A stretch of 13,422 nucleotides of DNA from Gammaproteobacteria bacterium (lineage in GTDB: Bacteria > Pseudomonadota > Gammaproteobacteria > Arenicellales > JAOTYS01): the NCBI GenBank assembly GCA_029861795.1, contig JAOTYS010000081.1, positions 1-13,422 of the forward strand, in the 5' to 3' direction. A program made the translations under genes and the position numbers. Shown one piece after another: positions 6,353-13,422 of the stretch (position 1 is its first letter; every line of letters starts with the position of its first letter). The notes below the pieces were generated by a model, which worked only from the letters and a program-made list of their open reading frames with translations, had not been told where the DNA came from and did no database searches.

Positions 6353-7735
6353 TTAGCTGGATTCTCTTACATAGACCGCTTTGTCTTCTTGGGTCCCAAA
6401 GAAGGCGTTATCTCGACGTGAGAGCCAGTGGAATCTCAAGGCAAGCATCAATATCGAGACAACGCTCGTGATTAGAATGCCTTGGTAAAGCCCAAGTGCC
6501 TGCTGATCCAACTTGAAAGCGAACCACCAGGATAGCGGTACCATCAAACCGTAAAAGCAAAACACATACATCGCGACCGGCAACCAGGCATCGCCTCGCC
6601 CCCGCAGTGCACTAACCATCACCACCTGCCCGCCATCAGCGATCATTACGAATGCGGTAAACCCGATTAAGGGGGCGGCTAACGCGATCAGTTCCGGATC
6701 GCTTGAATAGATACTCGCGAGCGTGCCCGGAAACACGAATAAGACCGCACCCAGCAGGCACATAACGACTGTGTTCAGCCCAAGACCGGTCCACCCTGCT
6801 AGCGCCAACTCCTGTGGGTCTCGACGACCATATGCAAACCCTACTCGCACCGCCGTCGCCGTGCCAAAGCCCAAAGCGACCATAAAGATCAAGGCGATTA
6901 GATTTGTGGCAATGGAGAACGCAGCCAATTGGTAGGTACCAAGCCACCCCGCGAACAATGTGAGAATGGAGAAGGCGCTTGACTCCACGGCGCCGCCCAG
7001 CCCTGAGGCATAGCCTAGGCGTCGTTGATCGGCCCAGTCGCGCCATCGGCTGAAGCCGGGGATTCGAATGCCAAAGTCTTTGTGGTCACGCATGTTCCAC
7101 AGAAAAGCCACGATCATGACTGCCAAGGCGATGCGACAAAGTGTCGTCGCCCATGCCGAACCCGCGGCGCCTAGAGCCGGAAACCCCCAGTGTCCATAGA
7201 TCAAAACCCAATTCAGTAAAACGTTAAGCAGATTGACACCGACCATCGCCGCCATCCCCGGGAGCGGACGTTTGATCGCCTCGAGAAAGAAATTTCCAGC
7301 TACAAACACCAAATTTGCGGGCAAACCCAAACCCAGCACAAGCATCACCGTACCGCCACCTCGTGATAGGTCTGGCGTCTGCCCACTAAGAAGTAACAGT
7401 TGTTCCCCAAACGCACACGATAGGAGCCCGATCAAACCAATCACAAATCCATAGGGAACTGAGCGACGCCATACCACTCCGCATTGGACTAACTCGCCTG
7501 CGCCGAAGGCCTTTGCGGTCATCACCAAAGTGCCCATCATCAGTCCCACGCTGGTAACAATGAGGGTGACAACTGGAGCGTTGCCGATGGCGAGATAAGC
7601 AATCTCCTGGGTGCTGTAACGGCCTACCATGACTACATCGACCAAAGCCATGGTTAGGATGCCAGCGCGGGTCACCACCACGGGCCCTGCCAGTCGGATT
7701 AACTCGAGCACGTGGCGGGTCAAATTCGCCGGCAT
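6353..7735 (-). CDS. MATE family multidrug/toxin efflux transporter (NorM-like)
   Basis: An inner-membrane antiporter of 460 residues, the normal size for a 12-helix MATE protein with two repeated six-helix halves. Half 1 starts with RLAGPVVVTRAGILTMALVDVVMVGRY (about 13-39), the usual first helix with the D-x-x-MVGR signature. It continues with IGNAPVVTLIVTSVGLMMGT and the loop hallmark WGFPALGAAGSAWATTL near residue 190. Half 2 repeats the pattern with AAFSIATNLIALIFMVALGFGTATAVRVGFAYGRRD (about 275-310). It should export cationic drugs or metabolites using Na+ or H+; the substrate is not deducible. The ATG at 7735 lacks a good Shine-Dalgarno site. It stands alone between the convergent hspQ and the transporter operon, whose terminator lies about 90 bases upstream. 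Confidence 0.92.
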   Translation of the reverse strand: MPANLTRHVLELIRLAGPVVVTRAGILTMALVDVVMVGRYSTQEIAYLAIGNAPVVTLIVTSVGLMMGTLVMTAKAFGAGELVQCGVVWRRSVPYGFVIGLIGLLSCAFGEQLLLLSGQTPDLSRGGGTVMLVLGLGLPANLVFVAGNFFLEAIKRPLPGMAAMVGVNLLNVLLNWVLIYGHWGFPALGAAGSAWATTLCRIALAVMIVAFLWNMRDHKDFGIRIPGFSRWRDWADQRRLGYASGLGGAVESSAFSILTLFAGWLGTYQLAAFSIATNLIALIFMVALGFGTATAVRVGFAYGRRDPQELALAGWTGLGLNTVVMCLLGAVLFVFPGTLASIYSSDPELIALAAPLIGFTAFVMIADGGQVVMVSALRGRGDAWLPVAMYVFCFYGLMVPLSWWFAFKLDQQALGLYQGILITSVVSILMLALRFHWLSRRDNAFFGTQEDKAVYVRESS

Positions 7736-7826
7736 AATCTAGGATGCATCCACTTCACGATTTACAGGGAAAAAACACAGTTAACACACCACACCCGAGT
7801 ACTGCCTTGGGAATATCCCTTGCGGG

Positions 7827-7858
7827 AAAAATTGGCCCACCGAACACTGCATGGGCGC
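7827..7858 (-). terminator. probable rho-independent terminator of the amino-acid ABC operon
   Basis: Read on the minus strand, GCCCAT (7856-7851) pairs with GTGGGC (7840-7835), including one T·G pair, around a 10-base loop. It is followed by CAA and a run of five T (7831-7827). It lies about 60 bases past the last permease stop, the right place and direction. The stem is short, so confidence is moderate. A wider AGTACTG/CAGTACT inverted repeat (7798-7804 and 7862-7868) encloses it. Confidence 0.5.
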
Positions 7859-7918
7859 CATCAGTACTGACAGCAGCGGAAGTGCTCGGCGATGCCACCG
7901 CCGCGGTCACGGACTGAC

Positions 7919-8656
7919 TTACGCGGCCGCTTTGCCGTTCTGAGACAGCGCAGCCGTTGCTAGTGAGGACTCTCGGGGTCGCAGGTGTGCGTGCCAGCGC
8001 TTCTCCCATTGCTTGAACAACAACACGATAAGGAAGGTCAAGCACAGATAGAAGAACCCGGCGGTGATAAAGGATTCGAAGGGAACGAAATGGCGTGAGT
8101 TAACAATCTTGGCAGCACCGAATAAGTCCACGATAGTAATCACCCCGGCAAGCACACTGCCGTGCAGCATGAAGATCACCTCGTTGCCATAAGCGGGCAG
8201 CGCCCTGCGAAATGCACTGGGCAACACCACCCGACGAAACATCAACCACCTGGACATACCGCATGCCTTGGCTGCCTCGATTTCACCGTAAGCAGTGGCT
8301 TCTATGGCACCGCGCAGAATCTCCGCGGTATAGCCCGCGGTATTCAGGCTAAACGCGATCAACGCACACCAGTATGCTTCACGAAATACCGGCCACAAAA
8401 AGCTTTCGCGGACCGCGTCGAACTGCCCCACACCGTGATAGATCAAGAACATCTGTACCAGCAGTGGTGTACCCCGAAAAAAATAGATGAAGGCCCAAGG
8501 CAGTCCGTATACCAGCGGATTTTTTGAGGTCCTCATCACTGCAAGGGGAATCGCAAGCGCCAATCCGAGCACCAGCGCCATCACTACGAGCTGCACGGTG
8601 ACCCACATTCCCTTTAGGTACAGGGGAAGGTTTTCGATGATTACGGCGAGGTCCAT
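7919..8656 (-). CDS. polar amino-acid ABC transporter permease (HisM/AotM-like)
   Basis: An integral inner-membrane subunit of 245 residues with about five helices, the size of HisM and ArtM. It opens with the amphipathic start and first helix LKGMWVTVQLVVMALVLGLALAI, then RGTPLLVQMFLIY (61-73), a block conserved in this permease family. The cytoplasmic EAA loop is EAAKACGMSRWLMFRRVVLP (127-146), with the invariant Gly at 133 and LP at 145-146; it docks on the ATPase. The C-terminus has a polar tail after the last helix. The ATG at 8656 shares one base with the stop of the upstream permease (TGATG), so translation is coupled. It pairs with the HisQ-like gene as a heterodimeric pore and is the last gene before the terminator. 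Confidence 0.93.
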   Translation of the reverse strand: MDLAVIIENLPLYLKGMWVTVQLVVMALVLGLALAIPLAVMRTSKNPLVYGLPWAFIYFFRGTPLLVQMFLIYHGVGQFDAVRESFLWPVFREAYWCALIAFSLNTAGYTAEILRGAIEATAYGEIEAAKACGMSRWLMFRRVVLPSAFRRALPAYGNEVIFMLHGSVLAGVITIVDLFGAAKIVNSRHFVPFESFITAGFFYLCLTFLIVLLFKQWEKRWHAHLRPRESSLATAALSQNGKAAA

Positions 8657-9342
8657 CAGGCCTTCCTGACACCTACGCTGTAGCGTTTGTCAGCCCAGCG
8701 CAGACCAATGTTGGAGACCGCTGTAATGACCAGAAACAAAACCGCCACCACCAGATAAAACGTAAACGGCTGACGAGTCGCGCCGCCTGCAACGCCGGCG
8801 TTATACACCATGTCATGCAACCCGATTACCGAGACCAAGGCGGTGGCTTTGACCAGCACCAACCAGTTGTTGCCAAAACTCGGTAGCGCGTGACGTACCA
8901 TCTGTGGCAGTGTGATACGGAAGAATACCTGCCGGCCTGTCATCCCATAGGCGAGTCCGGCTTCGATTTGGCCGTGGTGCACCGCCAGGATGCCCCCGCG
9001 GAACGATTCCGCCATATATGCACCAAAGATGAATCCGATGGTGAGGGTGCCGGCAACAAATGGGCTAACGTCGATGTATTCCCATCCCAAGCGATCGCCG
9101 ATGTTATTAAGCAAGATCTGACCGCCGAAAAAGATGATCGTCATCAGAACCAGGTCGGGTACACCACGAATCAATGTGGTGTAGATGCCTCCGATGGTTC
9201 GGGCGGTGCGCGATTTCGAGAGCTTCGCCACCGCGCCTAACATACCGAGGACCATAGCGAGCGCAAGGGAGAGCAACGCCACCTCCACGGTTAACACCAT
9301 CCCCTTAAGAACGAATGGGAAGTAACCGTGCAGGTTCAGCAT
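8656..9342 (-). CDS. polar amino-acid ABC transporter permease (HisQ/AotQ-like)
   Basis: The partner inner-membrane permease, 228 residues, matching HisQ in length. The family entry segment VLKGMVLTVEVALLSLALAM is followed by RGVPDLVLMTIIFFGGQ (59-75). The EAA loop EAGLAYGMTGRQVFFRITLP (127-146) has Gly instead of the second Ala, a common change in HisQ-type subunits. Its stop overlaps the HisM-like start by one base. The ATG at 9342 has no close Shine-Dalgarno site. The nearest GGTGGAG lies in the 3' arm of the stem-loop at 9357-9385, which may lower permease output relative to the binding protein (inference). Binding-protein, HisQ, HisM order is the standard one for this transporter family. 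Confidence 0.93.
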   Translation of the reverse strand: MLNLHGYFPFVLKGMVLTVEVALLSLALAMVLGMLGAVAKLSKSRTARTIGGIYTTLIRGVPDLVLMTIIFFGGQILLNNIGDRLGWEYIDVSPFVAGTLTIGFIFGAYMAESFRGGILAVHHGQIEAGLAYGMTGRQVFFRITLPQMVRHALPSFGNNWLVLVKATALVSVIGLHDMVYNAGVAGGATRQPFTFYLVVAVLFLVITAVSNIGLRWADKRYSVGVRKA

Positions 9343-9356
9343 CTTAGTTATTCTAG

Positions 9357-9385
9357 CTCCACCGCCCTAGAAGCTGGTGGTGGAG
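9357..9385 (-). other. intercistronic mRNA stem-loop between binding-protein and permease genes
   Basis: CTCCACCACC and GGCGGTGGAG on the minus strand form a 10-base-pair stem with one A·C mismatch and a 9-base loop. It lies 28 bases after the binding-protein stop and 14 bases before the permease ATG, and has no T run, so it is not a classic terminator. Hairpins at this place in the hisJ-hisQ and malE-malF intergenic regions protect the upstream message and help give excess binding protein; the same role here is an inference. Confidence 0.5.
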
Positions 9386-9413
9386 TATTTGCAGTCAAAT
9401 TGGCCGAAGTTTC

Positions 9414-10193
9414 TCAGTCGCCATAGACGTCAAAGTCAAAGTATTTCGCGTTGATTTGCTGATAAGTGCCATTGGTGCGGATGGCGTCGATGGCTTTGTT
9501 TAGCTTCTCGACCAACTCCGTATCCTCTTTGCGCACGGCAATGCCTGAGCCCTCTCCAAAGTACTGGGGGTCGCTATAGCCCGGTCCAACGAATTCAAAG
9601 TCCTTGCCTTGGTCTGTTTTCAGGAAACCATCGTCCATGGCAACTGAGTCGGCCAGCAATAAGTCTACACGACCAGCGACTGCATCCAGATACGCCTCAT
9701 CTTGTGTGGCGTAACGCTTGATATCCACGCTATCGCCGAACTCACCGGTAATGAAATTATCGTGAGTGGTGGCACGCTGCACACCCACCGCTTTACCTTG
9801 CAGTCCTTCCTTGGAAATCTCAATGCCTGAACCCTTCTTGCGCACAAACTTCGCAGGGGTGCTGTAATACTTGTTGGTGAACGCAACTTTCTGCTTGCGC
9901 TCCTCAGTAATAGACATCGATGCAACAATGGCATCGTATTTCCTTGCTAGTAGTGCCGGGATGATGCCGTCCCAGTCTTGAGGGACAAGCTCGCATTCTG
10001 CGCCCATCTCCTCACAAAGAGCCATGGCGATATCGATATCGAATCCCTTGATGGTACCGTCCGCCTCTATCCAGCTAAACGGCGGGTAAGCACCCTCAAC
10101 GCCTATACGGACTTTGTCCCATTCGGCGGCCATCGCTACCCCTGTACTAATGGCCAGAACGCCGGCCAATATTACTTTAATAAGTTTCTTCAC
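9414..10193 (-). CDS. periplasmic lysine/arginine/ornithine/histidine-binding protein (ArgT/HisJ/AotJ family)
   Basis: A secreted solute-binding protein of 259 residues. The signal peptide has a KK start, a hydrophobic core at 5-19 and the AMA site, giving cleavage after residue 22. The mature protein is a two-lobe SBP_bac_3 fold. The family signature GFDIDIAMALCEEM is at 50-63. Cys60 and Cys67 have the spacing of the single disulfide in LAO and HisJ proteins. YPPFSW (36-41), R99 in SITEER and D182 in LLLADS line up with the ligand pocket that holds the alpha-amino and carboxyl groups. The C-terminus KYFDFDVYGD is close to that of enteric ArgT/HisJ, which favours basic amino acids. The start is GTG at 10193, fixed by a strong GGAGGT (10201-10206) 7 bases upstream. 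It follows the ATPase gene by 69 bases and may have a weak promoter of its own. Confidence 0.94.
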   Translation of the reverse strand: MKKLIKVILAGVLAISTGVAMAAEWDKVRIGVEGAYPPFSWIEADGTIKGFDIDIAMALCEEMGAECELVPQDWDGIIPALLARKYDAIVASMSITEERKQKVAFTNKYYSTPAKFVRKKGSGIEISKEGLQGKAVGVQRATTHDNFITGEFGDSVDIKRYATQDEAYLDAVAGRVDLLLADSVAMDDGFLKTDQGKDFEFVGPGYSDPQYFGEGSGIAVRKEDTELVEKLNKAIDAIRTNGTYQQINAKYFDFDVYGD

Positions 10194-10200
10194 TGTTGAT

Positions 10201-10206
10201 ACCTCC
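10201..10206 (-). promoter_or_regulatory. strong Shine-Dalgarno site for the binding-protein gene
   Basis: GGAGGT, within GAGGAGGT, lies 7 bases before a GTG start codon. It settles the start of the binding-protein gene at 10193 despite the non-ATG codon and is the best ribosome site in the operon, which suits a subunit needed in excess. Confidence 0.85.
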
Positions 10207-10222
10207 TCGCATTTACTGAAGG

Positions 10223-10251
10223 ATTAGACCAAAAACACGCTTTATTTTCAC
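10223..10251 (-). promoter_or_regulatory. possible weak internal promoter before the binding-protein gene
   Basis: GTGAAA (10251-10246) and TCTAAT (10228-10223, five of six matches to TATAAT) are 17 bases apart in the ATPase-to-binding-protein gap. The -35 is poor (four of six), so this is only a candidate for extra transcription of the binding protein. Confidence 0.25.
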
Positions 10252-10262
10252 TCCAACGCTAC

Positions 10263-11033
10263 TCACTTCAAAGTACCAGCCAGGAACTGCTTGAATCGCT
10301 CCGAACTCGGGTGATCGAATACCTTATCCGGAGATCCTGCTTCCTCCACCAATCCTTGATGCAGAAACATTACGTGAGATGACACCTCCCTGGCAAATCC
10401 CATTTCATGGGTCACGACCAGCATGGTACGCCCCTCCTCGGCAAGGCTCCGCATCACTCTTAATACTTCACCGACTAGTTCCGGATCCAGGGCCGAAGTG
10501 GGCTCATCAAACAGCATGACCTCGGGCTCCATTGCAAGTGCCCTAGCAATGGCTGCACGTTGCTGTTGTCCCCCGGAAAGATGAGCGGGATAGTAGTCTC
10601 TATGGGCATGCAGTCCGACCCGCTCCAAAATGGCATTCGCACGCTCCAACGCTTCTTTCTTGGGCACCTTCAGCACATGGACCGGGGCTTCGGTCACATT
10701 CTGCAGCACCGTCATGTGAGACCACAGATTGAACTGCTGAAACACCATGGCGAGCTTGGCACGTATGCGATCCACCTGTGCCTGGTCCTCCGGTTCGATC
10801 TGCCCCGCTCGTTTTTCCTGCATCCGAATGAGCTCCCCATGTACATACACCTTCCCTGAGCTTGGGGTCTCAAGCAGGTTGATGCACCGCAGAAAAGTGC
10901 TCTTCCCTGACCCGCTGCTGCCGAGGATGGAGATCACCTCCTGCTCCTTGGCCTCAAGCGAAATGCCCTTGAGCACCTCTAACTGGCCAAAACTCTTATG
11001 CAGATCCTCGACCACCAAAGCTGTGTCTGCCAT
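10263..11033 (-). CDS. polar amino-acid ABC transporter ATP-binding protein (HisP/AotP-like)
   Basis: The cytoplasmic motor of the transporter, 256 residues from the chosen start, as in HisP. Walker A is GSSGSGKST (38-46), the Q-loop lies in VFQQFNLW (97-104), the signature is LSGGQQQR (152-159), Walker B is VMLFDE (172-177), the D-loop SALD follows, and the switch His is H209 in VVTHE. All catalytic elements are intact. The insert [21 protein letters not shown] near 71-91 is the HisP-type extension before the Q-loop. The ATG at 11033 begins the conserved part and has GAGAAGG just upstream. The frame is open back to an ATG at 11105, which would add 24 residues unlike the family and overlaps the stop of the AotO-like remnant (TGATG). 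It is the first intact gene of the operon. Confidence 0.93.
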   Translation of the reverse strand: MADTALVVEDLHKSFGQLEVLKGISLEAKEQEVISILGSSGSGKSTFLRCINLLETPSSGKVYVHGELIRMQEKRAGQIEPEDQAQVDRIRAKLAMVFQQFNLWSHMTVLQNVTEAPVHVLKVPKKEALERANAILERVGLHAHRDYYPAHLSGGQQQRAAIARALAMEPEVMLFDEPTSALDPELVGEVLRVMRSLAEEGRTMLVVTHEMGFAREVSSHVMFLHQGLVEEAGSPDKVFDHPSSERFKQFLAGTLK

Positions 11034-11104
11034 GTCCTTCTCAACCCGTTGCTGATTGACGACAGACGAAGTAAATCGGAACTGCACCCGGAAGTAAACA
11101 GTCA

Positions 11105-11347
11105 TCAGAGATCGGCACGATCTAACAGGCAGGCATTCAGTCGTTGGATGAGGTGATGTAAAACCAGCAAACCCGGGATCTCGTCGGCGTGCACGCCCGC
11201 CTGCAAATAGGCTTTGGGCCGTGCGCCAGGGGATCCGAAACGCATCACTTTGAGCGTGCGTCTACTCCCCGGACTCATCTGCGGCAATTGGATGCTTGTA
11301 ATGTCTGGCATTGTTGCGATTAGGTCCTCAAGCTTGCAGCTGAGCAC
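11105..11347 (-). pseudogene. truncated AotO-like succinylglutamate desuccinylase/aspartoacylase gene
   Basis: An 80-codon remnant of the N-terminus of an AstE/AspA-type zinc hydrolase. The block [20 protein letters not shown] (43-62) is the family's first zinc motif, with ligands H53 and E56 in HADE. The full family protein has over 300 residues and needs a later His ligand, which is absent, so activity is lost or very different. The reading stops at TGA (11107-11105). The other two minus-strand frames over the next 70 bases show no continuation, so a deletion rather than a simple frameshift is likely. In Pseudomonas aot operons a member of this superfamily (AotO) sits beside the transporter genes, which explains its presence. 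The start could be GTG 11347 or ATG 11311. The stop overlaps an ATG in the ATPase frame. Confidence 0.7.
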
Positions 11348-11411
11348 AGGGTGGGTGATCTAACCAGGCCTGACCTACTTAAAAGTGCAGACTCGGATCG
11401 TAGCGTACTCG

Positions 11412-11441
11412 CTTATTGTCGAGAAGCCATTGTAAAGTCAA
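11412..11441 (-). promoter_or_regulatory. candidate promoter of the amino-acid ABC operon
   Basis: TTGACT (11441-11436, five of six) and AATAAG (11417-11412, four of six) are 18 bases apart in the divergent gap, about 65 bases before the remnant start. The -10 lacks its last T, so the match is modest. It overlaps the candidate for the opposite strand. Confidence 0.3.
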
Positions 11442-11459
11442 CGGTCGCAACGTTAATAT
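11430..11459 (+). promoter_or_regulatory. candidate promoter of the ligase-puuD pair
   Basis: TTGTAA (11430-11435) and TAATAT (11454-11459) are 18 bases apart, each with four of six matches. It lies about 70 bases before the ligase ATG. Because its -35 overlaps the opposite candidate, the two directions could compete or share a regulator. The rest of the 185-base gap shows no recognised operator. Confidence 0.25.
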
Positions 11460-11532
11460 CCAACGGCGATGGCGCTAGCCGCGGGGCTTACATTCGATCA
11501 GCAGTGCAACAAATCAAGAATAGGTGAACCAC

Positions 11533-12864
11533 ATGGCCCCATCAGATCGCATTTCCGAAAGCATTAGCAAACTCAAGAAGGAAGACGTGCGTTACGTGCG
11601 TTTCGAACTTCCCGACACCCACGGAACCAGCCGCTCCAAAGTCGTCCCCATAGAGAAAGTCGAGGGGTATGCCCGCAGGGGATTGAATTTCTATGGGGGA
11701 ATCATTGCCTTGGACAGTGCTGCTGGTGTTGTCGGTGGCTCAGGTCTACACGAGGAGATCAAATACCGTGATCAGAAACTAATCCCCGACTTCGATACCC
11801 TGCAAATTCTCCCTTGGGTGCCAGGCACGTCCAAAGTCATCTGCGATGCCGAGTGGGGGCCGAATGACCCGGTCAAGGGTTCACCGCGTTACGTCTTCAA
11901 GTCTCTGGTGGCGCAAGCCGCGAATATGGGCTATGAGGTGATGACCGGCCATGAGTTCGAGTATTACCTATTGAACGGCGAGACCCGTGAGCCGTTATTC
12001 GGCGGCTTCCAGATTTTCAACTCTACCCGCAACAACTATGTCCCGTTTCTTGACGAAGTCCTAGATCATTTGCAGGCAGTTGGCGTCGACGTCATCACCC
12101 ATAACTGCGAGTATTCTCCCGCCCAGTTTGAAACAAACTTTGGCCCAGCCATCGGAGTTGCCGCCGCCGACAAAGCCTTCACATTCAAGAATGCGATGAA
12201 AGAGCTCGCCCATAGGGCTGGTTATCTTGCGACGTTTATGGCGAAGCCCAGCGCAGATATGTCGGGGTGCGGCTGTCATGTCCACATGACCTTGCTAGGT
12301 AAAAATGCCGGCAAAAGTGCATTTCATGACCCCAAGGCATCTGATGGAATGTCAGAACTTAGCAAACACTTTACCCAAGGGATCCTGGATCATGCAGACG
12401 CGTTAGTAGCAATCTGCAATCCCACCCCGAACTGCTATCGCCGTCTCAAGCCGCATACTTTTGCGCCTTCAAACGTAGGCTGGGCCATTGACGATCGCAC
12501 CGCTATGGTCAGGATCAAGGACACTGAGAATGAAAACGCTCACGTCGAGATGCGGGCAGCTTCGAGCTTGAGCAACCCTTATCTGTCGGCAGCAGCGATG
12601 CTGGCGGCGGGTCTACTGGGTATCAAGGCAAAGCGTGCGCCGCAGCCGCAAGTTGACGGTCCCAGCGAAATGAATGCGGATCTGCCTAAACTTCCCCAAA
12701 ACTTGGGCGCGGCGCTGGAAGGTTTGGAAGCGGACGCCGAGATGCGTGCGATGTTGGGTGAGGATTTCGTGCACGTGTTCACCAGCGTCAAACGCTTCGA
12801 GCTTGCCCGATTCAACAACCATGTAACCGATTGGGAACGCGACGAGTACCTGGAAGTCTACTAG
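11533..12864 (+). CDS. glutamine synthetase family protein, probable gamma-glutamyl-amine ligase (PuuA-like)
   Basis: An ATP-dependent ligase of 443 residues, shorter than E. coli PuuA (472). It should join the gamma-carboxyl of glutamate to an amine. The N-terminal beta-grasp part holds VRFELPDTHGTSRSK (about 22-36). Metal ligands are E141 and E143 in GHEFEYYL and E193 and E200 in EYSPAQFETN. H249 and H251 sit in GCGCHVH, where most relatives have GSGxHxH. Glutamate and phosphate contacts are N300 to R304 in NCYRR, R322 and R327 in DDRTAMVRI, and E339 and R341 in VEMRAASS. The catalytic site looks complete. There is no adenylylation loop typical of GlnA, which with puuD next door argues for polyamine or amine use rather than glutamine synthesis. 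AGGTGA (11522-11527), 5 bases before ATG 11533, fixes this start over GTG 11524. Only 37 bases separate it from puuD. Confidence 0.9.
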   Translation: MAPSDRISESISKLKKEDVRYVRFELPDTHGTSRSKVVPIEKVEGYARRGLNFYGGIIALDSAAGVVGGSGLHEEIKYRDQKLIPDFDTLQILPWVPGTSKVICDAEWGPNDPVKGSPRYVFKSLVAQAANMGYEVMTGHEFEYYLLNGETREPLFGGFQIFNSTRNNYVPFLDEVLDHLQAVGVDVITHNCEYSPAQFETNFGPAIGVAAADKAFTFKNAMKELAHRAGYLATFMAKPSADMSGCGCHVHMTLLGKNAGKSAFHDPKASDGMSELSKHFTQGILDHADALVAICNPTPNCYRRLKPHTFAPSNVGWAIDDRTAMVRIKDTENENAHVEMRAASSLSNPYLSAAAMLAAGLLGIKAKRAPQPQVDGPSEMNADLPKLPQNLGAALEGLEADAEMRAMLGEDFVHVFTSVKRFELARFNNHVTDWERDEYLEVY

Positions 12865-12901
12865 ACTAGATAGACTCAGTTGTGCCATAGAAAGGATCGG
12901 G

Positions 12902-13422
12902 ATGAACCACAAGCGCACCCAAGCAGATGTCTCCAAGCCCTTAATCGGTTTGCCGGCAGACAGCCGGGAGATCGGCGGCATGCCGTTTCACGCGGTAGGT
13001 GACAAGTACGCCCGGGCGGCAGCGGTGGGTGCACTAGGACTACCCTTGGTTATCCCGGCCTTCTCAGACATCCACGATCCTAAAGAGATCGTACAAAGCC
13101 TAGACGCTCTTATGTTGACCGGCAGCCCGTCGAATGTTCACCCTAAACACTATGGCTCATCACCAAGCTCAAAAGCCGAACCCTATGACGTAGAGCGCGA
13201 TGCTACGACTTTGCCTTTAATCGAGGCTGCCTTGGAGGAAGGTTTGCCCCTACTGGCTATTTGTCGCGGGTTTCAAGAACTCAACGTGGTGCTTGGAGGC
13301 ACGCTGCATGCCCGGGTGCACGAAGTAGCGGGTCGGGAAGATCATCGTCGCCCCGCGACCGATGACCCAGATGTACAGTACGGACCGCGCCATGCTATGA
13401 AGTTTGTTGCTGGAGGTTCATT
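12902..13422 (+). CDS. puuD: gamma-glutamyl-gamma-aminobutyrate hydrolase PuuD (3' end cut by window)
   Basis: A class-I glutamine-amidotransferase-like hydrolase that releases GABA and glutamate from gamma-Glu-GABA, the last step of the gamma-glutamylated putrescine route. The first 173 codons are present; E. coli PuuD has about 254. The entry PLIGLPADSREIGG is followed by YARAAAVGALGLPLVIP, then LTGSPSNVHPKHYG (72-85), nearly the same as in E. coli PuuD. The nucleophile elbow AICRGFQELN gives Cys121, and GGTLHARVHE follows. The His-Glu pair of the triad lies beyond the window. ATG 12902 has AAGGA (12892-12896) 5 bases upstream. It is cotranscribed with the ligase. The frame is intact to the last base. 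Confidence 0.92.
   Translation, partial: MNHKRTQADVSKPLIGLPADSREIGGMPFHAVGDKYARAAAVGALGLPLVIPAFSDIHDPKEIVQSLDALMLTGSPSNVHPKHYGSSPSSKAEPYDVERDATTLPLIEAALEEGLPLLAICRGFQELNVVLGGTLHARVHEVAGREDHRRPATDDPDVQYGPRHAMKFVAGGS

Noticed and set aside
7755..8045. 96-codon minus-strand frame over the end of the HisM-like gene and beyond
   Set aside because: Most of it is out of frame with the real permease, the rest spans the terminator region, and nothing in it resembles a known family.
11417..11448. Two TGTCG-like half sites (TGTCGA 11417-11422, GGTCGC 11443-11448) as an ArgR operator
   Set aside because: The spacing and the downstream AA of the Pseudomonas ArgR half-site are not met.

Overview
The window looks like a chromosomal segment of a gammaproteobacterium. 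The evidence is a REP-type palindrome array of the 'GTAGGAGC…GCGAC' style common in that class, an HspQ gene with a sigma-32-like promoter, a polar amino-acid ABC operon of the HisJQMP/Aot kind, and puuD-type polyamine genes. I cannot name the genus. Most genes are intact and tightly packed.

Layout. (1) Bases 1-509 are an array of two imperfect REP families in a 248-bp tandem duplication, with no gene. (2) Bases 538-5768, minus strand, read in transcription order cupin, PAPS-type sulfotransferase, O-acetylhomoserine sulfhydrylase (metY), alpha/beta hydrolase, enoyl-CoA hydratase and a MetF-family reductase. The spacing allows one or two operons. metY, hydratase and metF together suggest sulfur and one-carbon handling, possibly methanethiol or methylthio-compound use; that is an inference. 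(3) Bases 5933-6327, plus strand, hold hspQ behind a near-consensus heat-shock promoter. (4) Bases 6353-7735, minus strand, encode a MATE efflux pump convergent with hspQ. (5) Bases 7827-11347, minus strand, are a basic amino-acid ABC transporter operon: truncated AotO-like remnant, ATPase, periplasmic binding protein, two permeases and a probable terminator. A stem-loop lies between the binding-protein and permease genes. (6) From 11533, plus strand and divergent, come a glutamine-synthetase-family ligase and a gamma-glutamyl-GABA hydrolase (puuD) that runs off the window end.

How the parts fit. The right half reads as a uptake-plus-catabolism locus. The transporter probably imports arginine, ornithine, lysine or histidine. 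The divergent pair matches the gamma-glutamylation route for amines (ligase first, hydrolase last). The oxidase and dehydrogenase of that route are not in view and may lie beyond base 13422. I found no CRISPR array, tRNA, rRNA, IS element or phage gene. No wholly new system is evident. The points most worth checking are the metY-hydrolase-hydratase-metF cluster, the amputated AotO gene, the REP array and the hspQ promoter.
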